Shown piece after piece: positions 55,890 to 64,000 of a stretch of DNA of 64,000 nucleotides. The DNA is from Tubiluchus corallicola (taxonomy: Eukaryota > Priapulida > Priapulimorpha > Priapulimorphida > Tubiluchidae): the NCBI GenBank assembly GCA_030141605.1, contig JAQGDQ010000072.1, positions 369,001 through 433,000 of the forward strand, written 5' to 3'. Under the pieces are notes generated by a model that was given only the letters and a program-made list of their open reading frames with translations, made no database searches and had not been told where the DNA came from. Position 1 is the stretch's first letter; every line of letters begins with the position of its first letter. The position numbers and the translations under genes are program-made.

Positions 55890-57640
55890 AACATCTACAT
55901 TATTCCAGAGTTTTGCCCCATTGTGTTGGAGTGTATTAAGACCAAAAGATGTTTTTAATCGTTATTGGTAATAGAGACCACCTGTTGCTGCTCCAGTTCC
56001 ATAGGAATGAGCATCTCTAACTTTTTGAAAGTAATTTTTATATAGCGTTAATAAAGTGCCGTTTTTATATTTAAACATAAAACATTTTAGCAGTTCTAAA
56101 TTGTATACCTCTATGAGCTTTAGTAGTTTTAAGTGTTAGTAAGAAGGCGTTGCTCAATCTCTATATGAAGAAAAAGCCATGCATTTCACAATTTTATTTT
56201 GCACAGTAATTAGTGGTTGAAGAGTAGTGACTTTGCTCTTCCCCATGATAGGATACTATAATGTAGATAATTATGGGGATATTAGTGCATAGTAGATTGA
56301 TAACAGTGCTTTCGATTTTATAAAATGTCTTATTTTAAAGAATATACCGATTATCTGTTAATTTTTAGTGTTATTGTCTATATATATGTGTTTGCCATTT
56401 CATATTATTGTCTACAAAAAACCCAAAATATTTTATTGATGTAGCCTATCTGAGTTCGTTGTTATCCATTTTTTTAAAGTAAATGGTATAACTTCATTTG
56501 AAAATGATATACCACTGATTATCATGTACTTTGTTTTTGAGTAGTTAACAGATATTTTGTTGCTTTTCATCCAAATTGATATCTTCTAAAGTTTCTCATT
56601 CATTCGTAGCTGAAGGCGTTTTATGTCCGAGTCACTAAGGAATAAATTTTATGTCGCCTGCAAAAAGACGTGAATTAAAAATTGAAACAAGGGGCATACC
56701 ATTCATGTAAATAAGGAACAATAATGGTACTAGTGTTGAGCCTTGCAATATTTGACAGTTCATCTTAAGAGGGCTAGATGAATTGTTTTGCACACCTGTA
56801 TGTTGTTGTCTGTTAGTTAGGCACCTTGTTAATAATTTTATTGTGTTTCCCCTAATGCCGTAATGGTCAAGCTTGTGTAAAATTATGTCGTGGGAGACCA
56901 AATCGAATGCTATGGATAAGTCGAGAAAAATTCCGTATGTGTAAATTCGATTATCTAAGTTTTTCAGCATATTTTCAATAAGTTCGGCTGTAGGTATGGA
57001 TGTTGAGTGGTTTTTTCGGAACCCAAATTGGCACTTTGAGAATATACTGTAAGAATTTAAGAAACTGATGAGGCGGTTGTAGATAACACTTTTGTAAACT
57101 CTTGATATTGGTGACAGCATGAAGATTGGACAATAGTTTGTTGGGTTTTCAGGTGAGCTTACTTTGAAAATAGGTGTTGCTCTTGCAATTTTTAGAAAGT
57201 CAGGAAATAGTCCCTGCATAACTGATTGGTTAAAAAGTTTGGTTAAGATAGGAACAAAAGCGAGCTTATAATGTCTGATACGAATATTTTCATGACCAGT
57301 AGATTTTGATTCGTTGAGCTCATCTATTTAGCTTTTTAATTCGGCTACTGTCACTGGGTAGAAGGCTATTGTCTTACTATTTCTGTTTGTTAAGTACCTG
57401 TCAAAGCTAACTGAGATTGGTGGAATTTTTTTAGCCATGTTTTCTACAATAGATTGAAAAAACTCATTAAAGGTGTTTGCAATTTCCAGTTTGTCTGTAA
57501 TTATATACTGCCATTGTGTTTGTTTGGTAAAGTTATGATTTGATTGTTTTTTCCAATATCCTATTGATTTTTTTCCAAGTCTTTTTTATATTATTATTAT
57601 GGACTATAAATAAATTTTCAGAGAAGAAAATGTTATTTAC
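55890..57640 (-). mobile_element. decayed LINE with reverse transcriptase, minus strand
   Basis: The frame 57219-56635 encodes a nearly intact polymerase segment: FLKIARATPIFKVSSPENPT, NYCPI.MLSPISRVYKSVIYNRL, FSKCQFGFRKNHST, FLDLSIAFDLVSHDIILHKL, YGIRGN and then ILQGSTLVPLLFLIYMN. The catalytic-box position reads LFAGDIKFIP, so one aspartate is replaced by Gly. The 3' region to about 55890 is degraded. Confidence 0.8.
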
Positions 57641-57659
57641 AGTGAGACAAACATTTTCA

Positions 57660-59370
57660 GTCTCAGTTCACAGAGGAAAGAGGTGACCTCCCCAAACTGC
57701 CGGAATCACCTTATCCAACAATTGAAGATCTGCACATTGGACTGGAAGGTGTCACACTACTGATATGAGTTAAACATGTCAAAAACCGCAGGACCTGATG
57801 AACTACCAGCACGCATTTTTCATGATTTTGTCACAGAATTAGCACCAATGCTACGGTTCATCTTTCAACAACCTTTTAGCACTACAAGTGTACCTGATGG
57901 CTAGAACATTACTTGTGCTACTGCTATACACAAAAAGGGGTCTACTTCTCCAGCTTTAAACTACACACCGATCTCATTAACATGCATGGCCTGTAAAATA
58001 ATGGAGCATATCTGCCTCTGTATCTATAATGGCAACAAACATCTCGACAATTATAACATTATTAAGAGGGTCCAACATGGTTTTCATTTGTGTTTTTCAT
58101 GTTCAAATCAGCTGACAGAGCTGTACACAAATGGACATTAATTTTGCTTTAATGACAAACAAGGCAATGAAGTCTACCAGGCTCATATTGATTTCAGCAG
58201 AGCTTGCAACTGGGTTCCACATCAGCGTCTCTTAGCTAAGTTAGTATTCTATGGTATCAGACATTATATGCTACAAAGGGTCAAATCTTTTCTCTCTGAA
58301 CAGACACAGAAAGTCACTATCAATGGCATTCACTCCAAATCCATAAATGTTACATCAGGAGTCCTCCGTCCTTGGAAAGGCTTTATTCCTCCACATAAAA
58401 GACATCGGTGACAACATATCAGCAAACATCCAACTGTTTGTTGATGACTCAATTGTTTATAGACCTATATGGAGTAATCAAGATCACTACAACAAGATCT
58501 CTCACAACTGCAACTAGGGGGGGGGTTTGGCTTTTGAAGTTTTTGATAAATGCAAAATCTTACTTATTTCTTAAAAGAAATACCCAAATTACTTTCCTTA
58601 CAGTATAGTGACAAAATACTTAGAGCATGTTTCTTCACATCCATACCTGAGCATTACCATCAGCACCAAATCTTCATCAGAGTGAGCACTGCCAGGAAAT
58701 TGCCACTCGTGCAACTGGGCCACTTAATGTTATTTGCAGGATGCTACACCCATGTCAGCAACACAGAAAGAACATATCAAGCCTTGGTCAAGCTCAACTA
58801 GAATAATATGGTATCGCAGTCTGGAATCCATACACAATTACTGACATCAGACACATTGAACAAGTTCAGGGAAATGCAGCAGATTTGTATAAAATGAATA
58901 TACCAGAAATACTGAAGTGTCTAAGATGGTCCCCAAACTCTGGTGAGAAACACTAGAAATCAGACGCTGACAAACGATACTAAACATCTTTCATGATATA
59001 GTGCAGTACAGGATAGGCATCAATTTACCAACTTATACCACCCCATCACTCAAGGATAACAGAAAATTTGTTCAACCAGTAGCAAGAGATTTATACTCCT
59101 AATCCCACCTCGATGGTGCCACCTCACCTAACCTGTCTGTAAAGCTAACCTTTTTTTAGTTTGTTCCCACACCATATTTGATTTCCCTCTCACACCTCTA
59201 ATACCATCACAGGTTAGCAAGTTGTTTTTCTCAGCATTTGTGCTAAATATGTGCACCCCTAACTTCTAGTGTGTCGTTAAAGACTTTTTAGAAGTATATT
59301 GTTCAAGACTTCAAGGCGTATAGTATTTTAGTAATAAATCGAAAAGGAATTGAATTTAATGAAACGAATT
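57660..59370 (+). mobile_element. decayed LINE with reverse transcriptase, plus strand
   Basis: Plus-strand pieces read KTAGPDELPARIFHDF, TCATAIHKKGSTSPALNYTP, ISLTCMACKIMEHI, then QAHIDFSRACNWVPHQRLLA and LLAKLVFYGIRHYMLQRVKS, in the normal order of a CR1/jockey polymerase. Many stops occur (e.g. 57901, 58141). The tail aattgaatttaatgaaacga and further gaattgaatt copies mark the 3' end near 59370. It lies back to back with the minus-strand LINE ending near 57640. Confidence 0.75.
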
Positions 59371-59528
59371 GAATTGAATTACGCGCTGCGCTTGGCCTTC
59401 TTGCACTGATCAAAGCTCTGGTCAACGGCTCATGGCTACGTTGTACTGGAATGGGAAATGTTCTCAATCAAGATTTCTTCCAGGAAAATTATTATTGTAG
59501 TCTTCATTTTTTGCAAACCCAAGCAGAG
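59371..59528 (+). promoter_or_regulatory. GGACT upstream region
   Basis: Only about 150 bp separate the LINE tail from the GGACT start, so the promoter is either here or within the LINE-derived sequence. I see no clear core motif. Confidence 0.3.
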
Positions 59529-59591
59529 ATGACCAAAGTTTTTGTGTATGGAACGTTAAAACGCAGCGAACCGAATCATTATCTTTTGCAG
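59529..59591 (+). CDS. GGACT: GGACT coding exon 1
   Basis: 21 codons: MTKVFVYGTLKRSEPNHYLL and Q. The YGTL loop binds the substrate carboxylate in this fold. Donor CAG|GTCTGA. Confidence 0.9.
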
Positions 59592-62500
59592 GTCTGATGG
59601 GTTTCCAAACTAAAATCTCTTATTACTGTAACTTGTAAGATCAAGAAAATTGTACTAATCACTGTGTAAATTCTTAGGCATTGTGCTGCAGAAAGATTGA
59701 AAACATGTATGTAGAAATGTCACTAATAAAATTAACATGAAATGTTAAGGAATGTTGTTATAATTACCTATAACCTTATAGTCTAGCCAGTACATAAATT
59801 TTAGGGATGTTTATCGATAGCTCCTCAATGCAAGGGTGCACATACAGTTGTTCTTCATAACTAATGATGAGAAAATAAAGCTGAATTGAATTCAATAATT
59901 ATTGAAAACTTGTTAAACCGAATTTTTTTAGATTCACTGATATGGCATAGAGTGTGTTGATTTATCGTAAGTGTTAGCACATTATGCCTGTCTCAACAGT
60001 AAAATGCAGCTATTATTACTCTCACCCTGTTAGCTAAAATGTAATTTAAAGAATCTCTCTAACAAAGCTGTGGATGCAACAAGTCCTAAGCTTCATACAA
60101 ATATGTATCACTGTTAATTCTGGAACAGTATTGATCAGCTCTCATTTGTTTCCCATTGATCTTGCTGCAGAAGCAGCTGTGAAATTTTTTGTTTGTCAAA
60201 TTTTGACTGTCGAGCAAATTGTACATTTTATCTATTCACGTTGTTTATTTCCATGACAATCAGTCAAGCAGAGAAATCAGAAAATGAAATGACTTGAAAC
60301 AAGTTTCTGAGCTATCATATGAATTCAAACTAGTATTAAACAACGTACAGCTAAAGGCTGTAGTTTATGCATAATGTGTGAAACAATTACAAAATACAGT
60401 TCATTGATCATTTTGCTGTTATAAGAACCTACCTTAAAATTTCTACATGCTGTAATAACTATTGACATTTCCATATCAATTTGTTTAGAACAACAATTCA
60501 CTTGAAATGCTATAGCTGTTACTCGTCAACATTTTGAGGGTTAAAATTTTTTATTTATTAACAAATATTGATTTCCAAATAACAAATAAGGTAAGCACCT
60601 TACGTATAAAACAGGTTGATTTCTTTTTTGTTTTGCTGCATGTATTGCGCGCTTTATGCATCAACATTGTTGTTTTCCAATTAGTGATTGTTGCGACATT
60701 TGAATTTTTAACATAAAAATGCTTACTGATCATGATTTAAAAACCACTAAAACTATAAACTTGTAACTTTAACAGCAAAAAGCTAATGTGTTGTAATATC
60801 AGGCTGCGAAATTGTAACTTTGTAGGGAACTTGCTTCTACTATTACTGAAGTTGAAACTTCAACACATTTTTTTCAGTGCCATTCGATATATACCTAACA
60901 TATATACAGATTATGTCTGGAATTCCCTGGATTTGTATGACAGTGGCACTGAGCTGTTTGATGCAGAGGAACTAAAGCCCAAAATTGTTGAGTATTGAGA
61001 CCAAATATTTCTTAAAGAAGTGAGAAACTGTATCAGCTATTGGGGGAAATATCCTAGTTTTAGGTGCATTGAAAATGGAGCTCTTGCTGCAAATTTTAAC
61101 AATAATGTCACGCTAAATTTTTTCTGGCATTTGTTTTTTGGACTTTTTGTTCTGTATCTTTGGAAATCTAAGGGAATGACCTAATTTTTTTTCTTTTTTT
61201 ATGTATTTTGTCTGTAACATCAGTGTGGCAATTTTCAAAGGATTCCATTATTCTGTTATGATCGAAATTTTGGCATATTTTTTGCACCGCCTGATATATA
61301 GCTCAAAGTAATTTGGTTTTTTGAGGATTCCACCAAAGGTGAGGCAAAGTTTCTTGGGACTGGAGTTACAGTTGTAAAATATCCACTAGTCATTGCCACC
61401 AAGTATAACATTCCATTTCTTCTAGATGCTTCTGGACTAGGAGAGGTTTGTGGCTTATTAGTTATTTTTTCATCTTGCCTTAACATGTATTGTACTTTTC
61501 ACACTGAAGCGCTGTTTGCTGATTCTGTTATCTTAGTTTCAGCAGGTGTTAGCAAACTTAATTAAAACTCCACAAAATTCTCGTGCCTGTAAGTAAGGCT
61601 TTTTTTCAAACAGATGGCTGAGCTGTGTCTGCTAGACACTTTCTTTATCTGTGTGGGATCCTTATAATTTATTTTTAGAAAATGTAAAGTACATGTACTT
61701 TCACACATGAGCAAGGAAATATGTTTCTGAAAATCATTGTTGCTTGTGGTTTTGCAATTTAACAGATATTGCTTATGGTTATTAGGATAAGCAAAAGTTA
61801 AGATATTTTGTGAGAGTCTTTCCGTGCTTTTACTTTCTAAGCTTACTATCTTTGCTGATGATGTCACTCTGTATAATGGTAACTTCCTATTGGACAAAAT
61901 GTGTGCGTCGAGAACTATGTCAGTATGGCATATATCGAGTTAAAGTGTTTTTTACCCTGTTTGCATGAATCTGCCCTTGCAGACTGGTTCTCGAATGTAA
62001 ACGTAGAGTTAAATTTGCATCGTAATTGATTAGTTATGTAATTGTCATTCAAGTCTGTAGTATAGCTGGCATTAGGCTTCTTTCATATTATTACATATAT
62101 ATATATATATATATAGTAATCTTTCTGTGCCAAAGGCCCAGCTAGTCAGTAGTCACTTAGCACTGACATTCGCTATGTTGCTCCTTTGCTCATGGGCACA
62201 GTATAAAAAGTATGTCTAAAGTTTTCTTGTATTATACTTATTGTATACATTTAATGTAATCATGTCATTATTTAGTCATATTGTAGTTTCTTTCCTTTTT
62301 ACTAAAACATAAAACTGAAGCGTAGGTCTTTTATAATAGACCAGTAAACCTTTATTACTAAACATATACTAATTTCTTTTGTTTCATCGTCATTGTACAT
62401 ATCACCATTGTAAAAATGTAATATTCATCAATAATTGTGCACATATTTTAATTACTTGTTCTTGTTGATATAAATTAAAAGTACATACATTTAGAAAATT

Positions 62501-63403
62501 GCTGCAAATTAAAAAGAATTTTGTATTTGTTTACATCGAAAATGTGAGAGTAACTGAATTCAGGGCATTCAGTCGCCCAAGTTTTGCGCCCCTGTCTATT
62601 TTTACAAAATTCAAACATTTTACATAAAGTTAAAAAGTTAAAAACATTAAATTCAATCAGATAAAATATTTTCAAAGAATAAAAACCGACCGTTCATTGT
62701 AATAAAATTGAACGTTTTCTACAATGTCAGTAGTAACAGCTCAGATCTTAAACTGGCAAAGACTATATTGTCACTTTTAATACAAAGAAGAAGAAAGAAG
62801 CTTGTATTATTTTCTCACCACCATCTGGCTGATGTGCTTACTATTGCTTACATGTATGCTTGGTCTTGACTTATGCTCCAATGTTAGATGGGAGAAATAT
62901 CTGAAAAAAGTTGCAAAGAAAAAATCAAAATTTATGTGAGATGCTTATATCATGCTTAAAATTATGTAACTTTCTGAAATTATATTCTGTGTTTACAAAC
63001 CAACCATTTGACCTTGCATGGAATCTTGCATTCAAATCTGGACGGGTGCCTCTGCTACCTTAACCCATTTGTTACCTTAACTCATTTGACACGTTGTAAG
63101 TCTGCTGGGGGTCTGATCTGGAGTCAACCCTATAGTTCATGACTTGAAAGTCAGTTGCTGCTTGCTAACACATTAGGCCTTTTCTATTGTTCTATTGCAC
63201 TTCTAAATTGTCAGTAATAATTGTCTATTTATATTTATGCAATCATACATCTTATAAGATTTGTTTATGCTTTGAAGAATGTTAGTGGAGAAATTTATCA
63301 AGTTAACAAGTCCATGTTGGAGACATTAGATGAACTAGAAGATGTGCCGTCCTGGTATAGTCGTATCAAAGTAACAGTCAGATGGGAAACTTATGCTGAT
63401 GGA
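59529..63403 (+). CDS. GGACT: GGACT: gamma-glutamylamine cyclotransferase, 5' part
   Basis: The enzyme releases 5-oxoproline from gamma-glutamylamines such as gamma-glutamyl-epsilon-lysine left by transglutaminase cross-link breakdown. Three coding exons are visible (59529-59591, 61326-61445, 63278-63403), giving 103 residues; the last exon lies beyond the window. Seen: the substrate loop VYGTLKR (6-12) with PNH (human YGTLKRGQPNH), YPLVIA..YNIP (about 40-50), and GEIY.VN...L..LD.LE. The catalytic Glu falls at residue 82, the same position as in human GGACT. All introns are in phase 0 with GT/AG ends. A close relative, GGCT, is less likely given the motif spacing and small size. Confidence 0.88.
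59592..61325 (+). other. GGACT intron 1
   Basis: 1.7 kb. It includes an A-rich LINE-type tail near 59880 and a possible transposase-derived fragment (60850-61190). Other frames (60074-60256, 60534-60716) are not recognisable. Confidence 0.5.
60850..61190 (+). pseudogene. possible transposase C-terminal fragment
   Basis: The frame reads LDLYDSGTELFDAEELKPKI up to a stop at 60997, then continues in the same frame ISYWGKYPSFRCIENGALA. The pattern of an acidic helix followed by C...W...Y.SF.CIENG looks like the end of a DNA-transposon protein. I cannot name the family. Confidence 0.3.
61326..61445 (+). CDS. GGACT: GGACT coding exon 2
   Basis: 40 codons: DSTKGEAKFLGTGVTVVKYP, LVIATKYNIPFLLDASGLGE. 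It corresponds to the human GAAFRARGRTLEPYPLVIAGEHNIPWLL region. Acceptor ttttgag, donor gag|gtttgt (weak but GT). Confidence 0.88.
61446..63277 (+). other. GGACT intron 2
   Basis: 1.8 kb of AT-rich sequence with a (TA)n run at about 62092-62116. No gene or clear transposon is visible. Confidence 0.5.
62092..62116. repeat. (TA)n microsatellite
   Basis: About 12 TA dinucleotides in GGACT intron 2. Confidence 0.85.
63278..63403 (+). CDS. GGACT: GGACT coding exon 3
   Basis: 42 codons: NVSGEIYQVNKSMLETLDEL, EDVPSWYSRIKVTVRWETYADG. E82 in LDELEDV is the catalytic acid. Acceptor ctttgaag, donor gga|gtaaag. If the donor is skipped the frame stops three codons later. Confidence 0.88.
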
Positions 63404-63999
63404 GTAAAGTAATTTTTTTCTTTTTTTATAGTTTTTACTTTTTTTCATTTATTTAATCTATGAGAATTGTTTTTTGCAACCTTCTTTAGGAGATATGAAA
63501 CATATGGCCAGTTGTAAGGGAATAGGCAGACAGATTTTTGCAACAACCAAATTTAAATTTTACTAATTAAAAATCTGAGTTTTAATTTAGCTAATTACTG
63601 TATATTTTAGGCAGTTATATGTCAAAATAGCACTGTTGTATATTTGGGTTCACTGTAGCATAGTTTCAACAAGTAAGTACTAATCTGTAAACCAGAAAAC
63701 ACCCAGAGTTAAATTTTTAAATTTTAAATTTTTCAACACAAGTGATATTTTTGCATTGAACTATTCCAGGTAAATTATGCAGGTTGAAGATTGACCAAAA
63801 TTTATGGCTTTATTTCACAGTAAATCACACTGCCAAGTAATGTGCTGTGTTATTAATAATATTATTGTCTGCGTTTGCTAGCATAAACGATCATGCACTT
63901 TTACCAGTCTCCTGCTGCATTAGCGGACGGGTAGTATTTTTAGTCGTAGTGATAAGAATCAAGCAACAGACAGAAGTAGGCCGTGCCTTTCATTACTAA
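63404..63999 (+). other. GGACT intron 3, runs off the window
   Basis: No sequence like the expected C-terminal exon (a V.C.VY... strand) was found before the window ends. Confidence 0.5.
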
Positions 64000-64000
64000 T

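Overview
This is AT-rich, intron-rich, repeat-rich nuclear DNA from an animal, most likely an invertebrate. Three conserved metazoan metabolic genes can be followed exon by exon with consensus GT/AG junctions. They lie in a sea of LINE, LTR-retrotransposon, hAT and pogo/MITE relics. The species cannot be named from the sequence alone.

Layout. (1) 1-7.6 kb holds decayed transposons: an hAT deletion derivative, a minus-strand LINE and, inside that LINE, a solo-LTR-like insert with heat-shock-element-like sites and a TATA box. (2) 7669-22135 (+) is a complete GPD1, cytosolic NAD-dependent glycerol-3-phosphate dehydrogenase, 349 aa in 9 coding exons. (3) 22-25.7 kb is the tail-to-tail spacer. (4) 25677-50889 (-) is a complete PECR, peroxisomal trans-2-enoyl-CoA reductase, 301 aa in 8 coding exons, ending in the peroxisomal signal SKL. 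Its introns hold a BEL/Pao retrotransposon (34060-41796) with an hAT element inside one LTR, a ~1 kb minisatellite that begins in an exon's donor site, and several LINEs. (5) 50.9-59.4 kb is LINE fossils and small repeats. (6) 59529 to the window end (+) is the 5' part of GGACT, gamma-glutamylamine cyclotransferase; its last exon lies outside.

The most notable signal is that both complete genes carry a pair of alternative, equal-length, same-phase exon versions. GPD1 has two 110-nt exons (21030-21139 and 21191-21300) separated by a 51-nt intron; both encode the DHAP-binding segment (residues 246-282), but the upstream one lacks Thr264 and Arg269. PECR has two 82-nt exons (43139-43220 and 42308-42389); both encode the segment before the HSGAAR active-site helix. 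Neither 110 nor 82 is divisible by 3, so including both or neither breaks the frame. That is the expected signature of mutually exclusive splicing that swaps an active-site segment. A ~510-bp-arm inverted repeat sits 242 bp upstream of the GPD1 pair. The 32-bp minisatellite next to PECR exon 5 contains about 26 extra copies of the GTAAGT donor motif.

Limits: exons were found by reading translations and splice sites by eye. UTRs, transcription starts and poly(A) sites are not assigned. Boundaries of decayed repeats are approximate.
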